Position numbers and translations under genes: made by a program. The notes under the pieces are model-generated. The model saw nothing but the letters and a program-made list of their open reading frames with translations. It had not been told where the DNA came from and made no database searches. 64,000 nucleotides of DNA, taken from positions 4,643,520-4,707,519 of the forward strand of contig CM055102.1 of assembly GCA_029204225.1 (NCBI GenBank), in the 5' to 3' direction. The DNA comes from Diphasiastrum complanatum (Eukaryota; Streptophyta; Lycopodiopsida; Lycopodiales; Lycopodiaceae). Below are positions 44,111-56,122 of the stretch, piece by piece (positions within the stretch are counted from its first letter, which is position 1; the number at the start of each line of letters is the position of its first letter).

Positions 44111-45794
44111 CACAAACAAAAATGATTGGAGAAACCCATTTTGTATGTTCGATTTTGAGTCGGCTTCAAGTAATCTTTGTAGCTCTTTCTTTATAAGATC
44201 CGTAACATTTGGATTACATCGATAAAATCTTGTGACCTTTGAAACAACATCAAGCATCAAGGGTATTGTATTCTCAATAATCGAGGTAGGATTTCTTTGA
44301 GATCCTTGTACGTCCAAGCAAAACAGTCTTGATATTTGATCAATAACTTTTCCAATGCTTGAAATTGTTTGAGAGTAAGTTGCGCTCCAACTTGGAACAA
44401 TTTTCTCTAGCTCTCCTTGTTCAGCAAGATTCATCCTCCTTTGTCTCTAGTACTTGCTCTTCTAACTCATGATGAGCCTTGGGTAGCACAATCACAACAT
44501 CATCCAAAGTATCATGTCTGAAATGCTCGGACATATCATGTTGGACTTCTTCAGATTGTTCTTTTTCATATGGGTTGATCTTTGATCTTTCTTTAGCTTT
44601 CTTGGCAGGAATCATCGTGGAGGCGATGAATTTCTAGAAGATACACTCGTCTCTAAAGGTGATGACTTCCTTGATGGTGATTTCTTGTGAGAAGTCTGAC
44701 TTGAACAATCATCCTTGACCTTTCCCTTTCCTTTATCCAACAAAGGTGGTACATTCTTAGAATCAACTTTTTAAGATAATCTTTTTAATTTCAGGACCGT
44801 ATAGTGTTGCTTAGTTTGTCTCTTTGTCATTGGTCCTGGAGCTTTTCCTTCCTTCAATATAATTGTGTTTGGCGGTTTTATTGTCGGTTCATCCGGAATA
44901 TCTCGTAGGATCCATGTAATTGAGAATCTGCTCATCCGTAAGTTCTGCATCTCCATCGTGAGTCAAGGCATGACTAACATGTATTAGATCATCTTCAATT
45001 AGATATGGAATTGAATCAGTTGATATCCAAGCTAAGTTCATCATATTCAATGGATAAGTGATCGGTGTATCCAAAGTTCGATCAAGTACAAAAATTTCAC
45101 TCAATTCGGATTGATTATCTTGTTGACACATATTGCCTGATGTACACACCATTGTTGCAAGAGTTTGATTCCAATTGACAGTGTCTTTACTTGTCGATCA
45201 CAGATATGATCCATTTTTGATGAATCATCATTCCCTCTTTGGACTACTAGCTTAATAGTCCAAGTGATTGGATCTACTTTGTCCGCACGCCTCAAAGAAA
45301 TTTGGCTGGTGCTTTAATTATGAATTACTTGCGCAACTTGTAACCATGGATGTCCCAATAAAACTCAATATACATTTGGGGTGTCAAGTAAGTCCATTAC
45401 TACAAATGTAATGACAATTTGCACTTCAGCTATTTTGACAAGTATGTCTTCAACCATTTCTCTAGGATGGCGGACTGTCGTTTGATCAGCTAGCTTGATA
45501 GAAAAAGCAGCAGGCTTTAGCGTAAGTCCCCATTTTGCACATAGCTTGGTTGAAATCAGGTTAACTCCTGAATCTTCATTAATCACGGCTTTACCAAACT
45601 GTCTATGTTGTATCAGCAAGGTGTGTTTTTCTACTCACTTTCCTAGGCTGCTCCCACATTGAGTACTTCATTCGTTTCTTCAAACCCGGCAAGTGCTTCT
45701 GACAAATTGGTGGTTCCATTTGAGTTAATCTTTCTGCTAATACTTCTTTTTCTTTAGGCACTAGCTTAACAAATTCTCCCAGTGTAACATCCAT
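44111..45794 (-). pseudogene. Gypsy G2 protease and start of reverse transcriptase
   Basis: On the minus strand, MDVTLGEFVKLVPKEKEVLAERL (45794) precedes an aspartic protease (AVINEDSGVNLISTKL...LTLKPAAFSIKLADQ, then LLGHPWLQ) at about 45250-45620. A long acidic linker follows (ELTDEQILNYMDP, then EKEQSEEVQHDMSEHFRHD). The start of a reverse transcriptase lies at about 44150-44230 (YRCNPNVTDLIKKELQRLLEAD). Stops and frameshifts are frequent. The RT core and everything after it are missing at the junction with G1. Confidence 0.7.
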
Positions 45795-46648
45795 CTTGCT
45801 AGACAGAATAGTTTATGCTTATGTAAGAGATTGAAGAAGTGAATAGAGTTCTGTGAGTTATTCTCTCTTATCTCTGTTCTCTCTTGATGATCGAGACTGA
45901 AGTGTGAGATCTATATATGTTCTACGGGGTGAACATATATAGATCTCTGATCAGACAGACGCTCTAGTGCATTACAGTCGTTTGTTGTGTATCCGCAAAG
46001 CATGCTCTAAAGAACTGTCTTAAAACCATCTTATTCGTCTGTCGCAAATACTTCCTTCGAAATACGACTATCTTTGGTACAATCTAGCACGATCATTGAA
46101 TAAAGCTGTATGTATACGTATGAGATGACAGTCTCTGTCTGAAGAATTGAGTCTTTGATCTGTTTTCCTGATTGGCATTGACATAAGTTTCTAACGTGTT
46201 CTAAAACTCTTCATGTTCTTTAACCATTAAGTTGGGCTTTAGTTGTTGAGGTCTTCTGTTTAGAAATGAATAGTTCACGAACGAGATTGATTAATTGTCT
46301 ACACAGTCGCAAATACATCGAAGAATTCTCGATTCTCTGTTGACACCTTAATCAGACAGAGTGTAGTACTGCTGTACTACTATGATAACATCTCATTTGT
46401 AGAACGCGCTTCCTTCAATTTGATAGAGGCCAGATTGTTGTTCTGAATTTATTAACATTACCCATCCCAAACATAAGTAATACTGGTTACTTTTTAATAT
46501 CTGTCGACAACCAAAATAACACTCGAAACCACTTGTCATAAATTGTACCAAAAATATAACTTTCTAACGTTGTCCTCTGTGGGAACGACATTACTTACTA
46601 TAAAATCTATATTAACCCTGTTGGTATAGTATGACATATACCAATTTT
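45795..46648. mobile_element. Probable LTR/leader region between G2 and G3
   Basis: The right edge is set by the G3 primer-binding site, so part of this must be the G3 5' LTR. The left edge could not be found, because no 3' LTR copy is recognisable. It contains a perfect hairpin with TATA-like arms at 45907-45946. No coding sequence. Confidence 0.45.
45907..45946. repeat. Perfect 16-bp inverted repeat
   Basis: AGATCTATATATGTTC (45907-45922) and its exact reverse complement (45931-45946) flank the 8-base loop TACGGGGT. Both arms contain TATATA, so either strand could present a TATA-like box. Confidence 0.95.
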
Positions 46649-46666
46649 TGGCACCGTTGCCGAGGA
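46649..46666 (+). other. Primer-binding site of gypsy G3
   Basis: TGGCACCGTTGCCGAGGA, preceded by ATTTT, is the plant gypsy primer-binding site complementary to the tRNA-Asp 3' end with two changes. Confidence 0.8.
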
Positions 46667-46856
46667 TAGTTTAGGAAAGTTATAAGAAATCTGACAAATC
46701 CATCTCCATCTCTAGTATATATCAGATAGAAAATCCAGATTAGAACGATACTGTAAGCTTAGAGAGGAATTTTTACGAAGACAAAGTGAAAGTACTAGTC
46801 GAAGAAATCTAGACGAAATCACTGCCCAGTTACTTGAACTCCTAATTAGCTTCGGT

Positions 46857-48247
46857 ATGGAAGGTCCTGCTGCACGTTTCACTTCTATTTCTAAAATTAA
46901 ATACGATTATTTTAAAGGAACTTCTTTCGATGATGCAGATAGCTATGTCTCACAATTCGAGTCAATAGCCAATGCAAATAACGAGGGAACTGACATAGAC
47001 AAACTACGAATCTTCCCTGGTCTGCTAAGAAAGCAGGTGCGCATTTGGTACAGCCAAGTTGAACCAGGCCGTGTAGGAACCTGGTACCTGCTGAAAGATG
47101 CATTTCTGAACCAGTTTAGAGAGATCGGTTACAAATCTAGAATTCTTGGACGTCTGAACAATGTTCAGAAGAAGAGTAAAGAATTCCTTTGCAAATATAC
47201 ACGAAAGGTTAAAAATCTCATAGGAGAACTAACCGATGTATATCCCATGGATATTTAGATCGAATGGTTTTTGGCTGGTTTACCACCAAAGATTGATTGG
47301 TATTGCAGACAAGGGGACATGACCTCCTTAGCAGTAGTAATAGCTAGTGCCAAAAATTTTGAGACCTCGAAACTATCACAAAAGCAATGATCGACTAAGA
47401 AATCTCGAAAGTCGAAGACTGATTCTAGTGATAGCGATGATGATTCAGATTCAGATTCAAGTACCAGTTCTTCAAGCTCGGAATCTGAAAGCATCGATTC
47501 ATCAGAATCAGAAGCTGACAAAGGAGAGAGAAAGAATAAACGACAAACTAAACGAAAGGATGACATGAAAGTTGTCGAGGATAAGTCGTCAACTTCTAAA
47601 GTGAAAAATCTTTGGAAGAGTAATATGGCTGACCTTAATAAAAGTTTAATGACTTGAAAGTGCAGATCTCTGAAGTTGCAAATAAAAGACCAAAAGCGTT
47701 TTCTTCCAACTCAGGAATGTGGTGTACAAATGTGGAACTTCTAGATATACTAAGGAAGACTGCACTACTGTGAATGTCAAATACATTGAATATCCTGCCC
47801 AGGAGGTACTTTTTTATTTTTCAAAATGATGCGACTACTAACTATGTAGAGGGTACTGCAGCATCAGCCCAGCAGGACAAACCCAAGTTTGCACCAAGAA
47901 GACATAATCCTCCTGAATTTGTTGGACCAACGAAGTCTCAAACTGCAACTAAACCAGTTTCGGGCAACTGCTACAACTGTGAAGAGCCGGGACATTTTTC
48001 TCCTGACTGTCCTCAACCATGAAAGTCGATTGGTTATGTACCATTATGCTTGAATTGTAGAGAGCCTGGCCACAAGTATCCTGACTGCCTTCAGCCGCAG
48101 AAGCCACGATCCAAATATCAATATGTAGCAACACCAGCTGCTGTAGACACGAAAGCGAAAGCTGCGACTGATGCTGTTTGCAGAGAATTGACGTTATTGA
48201 AGGAAAACTGGCAAAGACAGAAGATCAGTCCTGGCCAAGTGATGTAG
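46857..48247 (+). pseudogene. Gypsy G3 Gag with two zinc knuckles
   Basis: The frame from 46857 encodes a retrotransposon Gag domain (LRKQVRIWYSQVEPGRVGTWYLLKDAF, then GRLNNVQKKSKEFLCKYTRKV). It stops with TAG at 47256-47258 and continues as IEWFLAGLPPKI. A Ser/Asp/Glu-rich stretch follows. Two CCHC knuckles, CYNCEEPGHFSPDC (about 47970) and CLNCREPGHKYPDC (about 48051), are separated by a TGA. The part up to 48247 is a basic, Lys/Ala-rich linker. Confidence 0.8.
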
Positions 48248-48259
48248 AGAAATTATTCA

Positions 48260-49110
48260 AAGTCACAACGAGAAGCAAAAGCTCCTCAAAACCTGATAAA
48301 AAATCTTCGACAAAGCGTAGAAAATCCTCAGAGAAAAAATCCTCTAGCAAAACAACGAACAAATCTATGACTAAAGAAGATCTCAAAGATGACCCTGACT
48401 ATGACCACGATGCTGCGAAGTTATTTTCAAAAGATATCTCGGCAGAAGCAAAGGAAATCATCAACGCTGAACTTCAGATAGAAGGTGGTCACTTTCGAGG
48501 AAGAGGACGAAGAAATTGCGAAGACGAAATTGTCTAGTGCTGTTATTGATAAACCAACCTCAAAATTGAAGACGAAAGAATATGACATCGTGACTAATAT
48601 TGGATCCCTTCATCCAAACATTACTTTTGAACAGTTCTTGGCAGATAACACTTATTACATAAAGCAACTGAAAGGCCTTTCTATGCCCAACAAGAAGAAA
48701 AAAGTCTCTCTGCCAAGTGTTTTGTCTATCGATTTAGGTGATCTTGGTGCACCTGAGATTGATATTACCATTGAGGGATGCTTGATCAAAAAAGTGCCAA
48801 TTGACTAACAGAAGACACAGCTCATGCTTTGGGGCTAACTGACATTCAACCGACACAGCGAAACATCAAGTTAGCTAATTCGACATGACAAAAACCTGTT
48901 GGAGAACTGAAAGATGTCATTGTCTACATTTAAGCCAAGCCATTCACAATATAATTCATAGTTATCAAACCACTCAGTTTGTCATCTTATTCTGTGCTGA
49001 TTGGATGACCTTGGCTTTATCAATCAAACGCAAGTGTACATTGGAAATCTAGAGAGCTAAGATTTCAGACTGGTGAGACCAATAACCGAGGTAAGCTAGC
49101 AGAACAAATC
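48260..49110 (+). pseudogene. Gypsy G3 protease region
   Basis: After a Lys/Ser-rich segment (48260-48420), the sequence LSIDLGDLGAPEIDITIEGC (48722-48780) leads into a protease-like part with LMTEDTAHALGLTDIQPT and IKLANST near 48800-48890, in shifted frames. The typical Asp-Ser/Thr-Gly catalytic triplet is not recognisable. Stops follow within the next 100 bp. Confidence 0.5.
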
Positions 49111-49149
49111 ATAACCTGGAGTCGTGACAAATATGAAGGTGAAACTCCT

Positions 49150-50450
49150 TTGTCCGACACATGCTTTACATCAGAAAAATCTTCGTATGCCTTGAATATT
49201 TTTCCCAATGAATCTGATATTGAAGCGCAGTACTTTGAATGTTACAACAATGCTGATGACGAAGAATTCTTCGATGCTTGCAATGCTGAAGTAGATGTTT
49301 TGTATGAAGAAATTAACATTGCAGACACGAACTTGAAAGAGTTTGACGATTCGAGCGACGAATATGAACACGAATTTGGTAACAAGAACCAGGTTGACGA
49401 TAAGAAAACATCTGTGGAGTCAACCATGCGCGAAATTCATGGCCATACCAAGGCCAGTATGACAGAAGATATCATATTACCAGATTCTACTGAACTGATT
49501 GAACTTGGACCTAGCAGATTTGTGCATGTTTCAAAGTCACTTGGAGAATCGGAGTTAGTGGAATTCACTGAACTATTGAAGGAGTATCAAGACGTTTTTG
49601 CCTGGTCGCTCGACGATTTAAAGGGTATACCTGCAAAATTCGAAAAGCACTGTATTGATCTTAAGGAGGATGTTGTACTTGTTCGACAGAGACAGTATCG
49701 TCTCAATCCTAAGTACTCTCTCATGGTCAAGGACGAACTTAACAAGCACCTTAAGGCATATATAATCTATCCTGTCTTAAGTAGTGAATGGGTTTCGTCC
49801 ATTTTTGTCGTCCCAAAGAAGAAGACTGGCAAAATACGAATATGCCAAGATTTTCACAAACTCAATGCTGCCACAAGGAAGGACCATCATCCTCTGCCTT
49901 TCACTGATTCCATCTACTTCAGGTTGCTGGTCAAGAGCGTTACAGTTTCTGTGACGGCTTTTCTGGATATAATCAGGTTGGAGTGCGAAAGGTGGATCGT
50001 TCAAAGACCACATTCACTATGGATTGGGGCACTTATGCCTACAACAAAATGACCTTTGGTCTTTGTAACGCTCCAGCGACTTTTCAGCGAATCATGATGT
50101 TAATTTTCACTGCCTTCCTGAGAACTTTTCTCGAAATATTTATTGATGATTTCTGTGTATACAGTGATATAAAGACACACCTGCAGAAGCTGAAATTAAC
50201 ATTGCAACGGTGTCGAGATACTTGTTTATCTCTTCATCCATAGAAATGTTTTTTTGGTATGAAAGAAGGAATATTGCTCGGACACAGAATATCTAACAGA
50301 GAAATAGAAGTCGACAAAGATAAAGTTGATCTTATAAAGAATCTCCTCATACCAACCAATTTACGTGAACTAAGAACTTTCTTAAGACATGATTTATTCA
50401 AAATCATGCTTCTATTGCTGCCTCTCTTACATATCTACTGAAAAAACAAG
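49150..50450 (+). pseudogene. Gypsy G3 reverse transcriptase
   Basis: An acidic linker (49150-49500) is followed by the gypsy RT: ELLKEYQDVFAWSLDDLKGIP, VRQRQYRLNPKYSLMVKDEL, SIFVVPKKKTGKIRICQDFHKLNAAT, and after a frameshift near 49960 YNKMTFGLCNAPATFQRIM and the catalytic EIFIDDFCVYSD (about 50135-50170). A TAG at 50241-50243 lies in LSLHP*KCFFGM. The connection domain follows (LLGHRISNREIEVDKDKVD) and is then interrupted near 50400. The frame breaks make it inactive. Confidence 0.85.
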
Positions 50451-50459
50451 TAGAATACT

Positions 50460-51881
50460 TGTGGACGAATGAACATCAGAAAGCATTCGAAGAACTTAAA
50501 GCAAAGATTGATCAATGCTCCTATTCTGAGACCACCCAGTTGGGCTATTTTATTTCACAGTTATGTGGATGTTTCTACATTTGCTATTGATGTCTGTCTA
50601 AGCCAGAAGGACAACCAGAAGAAGGATCATCTCATCTACTATGCGGGTCGACAGCTCAGTGCATCAGAGAAGAATTATTTGGCTACAGAAAGGGAAGCAC
50701 TTGGCATGATTTTCACTGTTAAAAAATTTCGGCATTACTTGTTGGGATATGCATTTATTTTTCATGTGGATCATTATGCTCTAAAGTATCTTGTGAATAA
50801 ACTAGATCTATCAGGACGAATTGCTCGATGGGTTTTACTTCTGCAGGAATTTACTTATCAAGTAGAGCTTCATCAAGGAAAATATTATACAAATGCTGAT
50901 TATCTATCGCGACTCAGCACCAGAAAAATTGTAGACCCTATCAATGATGATTTTCTAGATGAACATTTATTCGAAATTTCATCTACAAATTCACTATATT
51001 TTGATACCATTACTTATCTCAAGGACCAGATATATCCGGATGGTTACGATTTGGAGCAAAAGACAATTTTTCAATATAAGGTAGCACCTTATACAATTAT
51101 TAACAATGTTCTGTACAAGCTTGGTGCTGACCATCAACCACGTAGATGTCTCAAAACTGAAGACATTAAAAAGGTCGTTAAAGCCTTACACTCAGAAGAT
51201 GCTGGTGGACATTTTGCTTTGAAGAATATAGTTAATAAGATATTGACTGCCAAGTACTGGTGGCCAACAATGTTCAAGGATGTGTCAAACTTTTTTCGTT
51301 CATGTGATCCATGCCAGAGATCTGGTAAGCCTACAAAAGCAATGAATTGGTCGTTGACACCAATCTTGCCTCTTGCACCATTCAAGAAGTGGGGGATTGA
51401 CTTTGTCGGTCCAATCAAACCTATTATCCAAGATACGAAATGTCGTTATATTCTAGTTGCAACGGATTATGCTACCAAGAATGTTGAAGCAGAGGCGACG
51501 AAACGAAACGATGCAAAAACTATCGGGACGTTCTTATTCAAATATATCATCACCAGATATGGTTGTCCACTCGAACTAGTAAGCGACCGAGGTACACATT
51601 TTTTAAATGACATTATACGGTTGCTGACAACTTATTTCCTAATCAAACACAGAAAAACTACACCGTATAACTCAAAAGCAAACGGGTTGACAGAAAGAGC
51701 TAATGGAATTTTATGTAAGATCTTGAACAAAATTACTATTGCACATGCAATGGATTGGGATCAGAAACTACCATCAATTCTCTGGGCTTATCGCAACACA
51801 GAGAAAATCATGACGAAACAGACACCATATTTTCTTACGTATGGTATGCATCCTATTTTGCCAATTGAATTTTTGAGGTGA
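50460..51881 (+). pseudogene. Gypsy G3 RNase H and integrase (470-codon open frame)
   Basis: This is the longest intact part of G3. RNase H motifs are YVDVSTFAIDVCLSQ, IYYAGRQLSASEKNYLATEREAL, FHVDHYALKYLVNK and NADYLSRL (50540-50930). The integrase zinc region (GGHFALKNIVNKILTAKYWWP...CDPCQR) and catalytic core (WGIDFVGPI, LVSDRGTHFLN, PYNSKANGLTERANGIL) follow to 51880. The DDE residues are present in IDF, SDRG and NGLTE. A TGA ends the frame at 51879-51881. Confidence 0.9.
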
Positions 51882-52240
51882 AAACCTTTCGTATTCAAGC
51901 TCAATGAACAGATGCAGAATGTATAAACGAAAGGTTGACTAATATTGAAGAACTAGCTGAAGTTCGAGAGACTTCACAAAAACTAACAGAGGAAATCCAG
52001 AAACAAAGAAAGAAGAAATATGACAATCATATAAAAAAATTTGATCTTAAAGCTGAAGATTATGCGCTGATATATGACAGTCGCCATCAAAAGTTTTCTG
52101 GAAAACTCCATATGCGATGGCTTGGACCGTATAAAGTCATAGAGGTGTTTGACAATGGTTTTGTGCAACTTCAATCACTTGAAGGTGAACTATTACCTAC
52201 ATATATTAATGGGTCCAGATTGAAGAAATACTACCTTTGA
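51882..52240 (+). pseudogene. Gypsy G3 integrase C-terminal domain
   Basis: After two stops the frame 51935-52240 encodes the integrase tail: RKKKYDNHIKKFDLKAEDYALIYDSR, then HMRWLGPYKVIEVFDNGFVQL and GSRLKKYYL. This is the GPY/F-type module of plant gypsy integrases. No chromodomain follows, consistent with an Athila/Tat-type element. Confidence 0.8.
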
Positions 52241-52800
52241 CCAGAATTTATTTTTATTATTTTCTAGTATTTTTCTGGAATTAATCGCGAATTCTCTTTT
52301 ATCTTGTCTAAAATTTTTCGCGACTTTTCTTTTAATTTTTTTAGAAATTTTTGTGAAATTTTTGAGAATTTTTCTTGACTTCTCTCAATCTTTCAATATC
52401 ATTTTTAAAGTATTTTCGAGAATTTTTTGCAACACTAAATTTGCTAATCAAATTTTCGTAAATCATTTTCGAGATTTTTTCTAGAATCTTTTCTAGCATT
52501 TTCTCCAGTTTTTTGAGAAATTTTCTAGTATGTTGCTAAAATTTTCGAGAAATTTTCCTGAGTTTTTGTATCATTTTTTAGGATCCTTTGAGAAAGTTTC
52601 GCAAAACTTTCTAGAATCTTTCTAGCATATTTTTGAGAATCTTTTGAGAATCTCTCGACATACTTTTTGTATCCCTCCATTAAAGATGATGGCCACGTGA
52701 TCATCATTATTCACGTGTGTACGCTTACATATCAAAATAGATATTGTTTCTTCTTAATTTATTTCTTTTCTTTTCACAAACGATCTTTCGTCATTAAAGA
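52241..52800 (+). repeat. Low-complexity TTTTCGAGAA/TTTTTGAGAA region after pol
   Basis: About 450 bp consist of irregular repeats of words such as AAATTTTCGAGAA and TTTTTGAGAATTTTT with almost no other sequence, between the integrase stop and the third ORF. There is no reading frame. It may be an element-specific spacer. Confidence 0.6.
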
Positions 52801-53133
52801 TCGATCTATCAAATTATAGTTTCAAACACTGAGCCATGCATGTCCTCCATAAATGAAAGTGATAGATGTCAAATCACCATGTCACATCATCATCCCTTCC
52901 ACACCGCTACTGCTTATCAGAATTATTTTTTATTTTTCTTCTTTACACTTTCTGCCTGCGAGTTTATGCTTTTCTGCCCTCATTTTCTTTGCGATCAAAG
53001 CACTCTTTTGCGAACTATTGTAATCTATGGAACTATCGTCAAACATTCGACCAATGGCTTCCGAATCAAGTTCTAGCTCTAATGTCATCTGGAAATCACA
53101 CGCAGGAATCCGCCTAGCATCCATCCAGTCCTT

Positions 53134-55190
53134 TTGAGGTTGGGTGATTTGAAAGTGGATCTCTCCATCATCCTCTCTAAAGTCAGTATTGAGTTTGTGA
53201 ATTGTATCCATTCAATTTCGAAGGAGGAATTCAAAGTTCACGTACAAGGCCAATTCTTCACCATCTCTGAATACTTGTTCTGCACAGCCCTCGGCTTACC
53301 AATGGATGGGAAGATGGTTGCAACCAATAAGGATCCGGTGGATGAAGCTGCCCACTTCCTAAGCAATTGTTTTGTACCCACGAAGGGGTACAAAATCTCT
53401 ATGATCCGAGATACAACATTCAAATTGTTTTGTAAATACACAAACCAAGCAATATTTTTGACGGATGCAGATGCAACAATTTCAGTTCAAAATTTTGGTT
53501 ACATATTGGACGCGCTTGCGGGTAATCCAGTGTGCTTCGACATTATCACATACAAAGCTTTTTTGCGCTGGATCAAACATCAAAAGTTTTTTGGAGTTGG
53601 AGTCCATGTTTCTCGCCTGTGCGCTCATTTTCAAATTTTGACTGAGCAAGAGAAAATAATGCTGACGGGAAGGATGTTGGCTTCCAAGCCAATTGATCTT
53701 TCCAGTCTCATTTTCGTGCCTATTCCGGTTACATCCGATGTTGCACCAGCAGTCGAAGTAGTAGCCACCACTGTTATGGAGATTGAAGTTGTGGCAATGG
53801 ATATTGATGGAGCTGTTGCTGTTAATTCTTCAAAGCTAGCATCTACTTCCACATCTCAAAAGCAGTAGAGTGCATCTACCTCTGAGGATGACGCAATCCA
53901 GTCCGACACATCAGACAAAGGACGAACAATTACTGAAGGTGACACTGGGGCACCTGTGACAGATGAAGAAGAACCAGACGACCAGCCCGAGTGGTTTCGA
54001 TCCATGACAGAGAATCTAGTGGCTGAAGTATATGAGTTTGACAGGTACCATCGACAACTCATGATGCAGCTTATCAACTCATAGAGGAAATCTCTAGACT
54101 CTCTAAAGGAGTCCTTCGAGAAGATCAATTCGCTCGAATCAGACAACACAAAGCTCATCAAACAAAATCGTTCTCTCAAAACATAGCTTCAGACTCTAAT
54201 AAAGAAAGCTGATTTTTTTAAGCAGACAAATAAGACGATTGAGGCCAAGTCTGACAATTTTCAGACTCAAAACGATTCTTTGAAATAGCAACTTTTGGCT
54301 GCAAATCGACACAATGTCGCTCTCCAAAAACATTTACAAGAGGAGCGAATGACAAGACTAAAGGCAGAAGCTACTCTGTCTCTGAGCACCAATGCAGGGT
54401 CAATCACAGTCGATCTCACGAAGTTGATCCAGGTCCAAGGCCAGATGCTCGAAAATTTTTGAGTTGAGTCCTTACAACCACTCGAGGATGCGAAGGCTCT
54501 TGTCGAGAAAGAGTTTGCTGAGCTGAAGGAGCTCTCGAGTGATGCCACCCCATATTGCAGCGGGCCTGATGCACACGATGAATACCTTCAAGCCCTGCTT
54601 CGAATTGATGACCTCACACAACAAATCCAAGCTGTGTCTGCCTACACCAGAGCCTCAGACCATCCAAAATTCTTGGAGGCTGTCGCGAAGATTGACAAGC
54701 TCGAACAAGATCTGTCAAATCTTAAGCAGCAATTGGACGATCAGAAGCTGACTGCTGAGTTGCAAACTCAGGACTTGGCAACTGCATCTACACAGCCAAA
54801 GCGAATGCGGTGAAATCAATTGAAGGTATGTGCTAACAGATTCCGTGCATTTGTTGAATGCTTCTGGAAATGGTTTCCACATGCTTTTAAAATTGAATTG
54901 CAATGGCGTGTGGATTACATGATGCTACCAGGCATAGTAGGCATCGCCTTCGACGAATAGAAGTGACCTTGGGAGAAGGATGACTTTCTCTGGTTATGGG
55001 CCCAGCTCTCTATCGAGCAGAAAAGATGTCTCTGATGGGGTATAATCCAGGGTAAGTTCCAGGTTGTACCTTTCGGATCAACAGAGTTATACATAGGCTC
55101 TTCGACTATGTATGCTCTCAAATATATTCGAATCAAAGAACTTCAATTTTTGCAAACGAAGATAATAACGGTTGGTGATCAACGCTCAGG
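53134..55190 (+). pseudogene. Third ORF of gypsy G3 (plant transposon-protein-like, coiled coil)
   Basis: The open frame 53134-53868 (244 codons) reads FKVHVQGQFFTISEYLFCTALGLP and later FLRWIKHQKFFGVGVHVS. It resembles the putative plant transposon protein domain carried downstream of pol in Athila/Tat-type elements. The same frame goes on through several stops (mostly TAG) into a long coiled coil: SLKESFEKINSLESDNTKL, KQTNKTIEAKSDNFQTQNDSL and KFLEAVAKIDKLEQDLSNLKQQ (54080-54760). A Trp-rich end follows (FRAFVECFWKWFPHAF, then DDFLWLWAQLSIEQKR, 54840-55035). The frame may start earlier (Met at 52840), but stops intervene. The function is unknown. In related elements such ORFs are called env-like, but no signal peptide or membrane segment is visible here. 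Confidence 0.6.
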
Positions 55191-56059
<869 letters not shown>

Positions 56060-56122
56060 GGAATGATTAAACCTTTTATACTACTTAATTTGCTGATTTT
56101 GTGGAAATCTATAACGACTAGG

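Noticed and set aside
52930-53211. 93-codon minus-strand frame opposite the G3 third ORF
   Set aside because: It lies antisense to the better supported third ORF and shows no motif.
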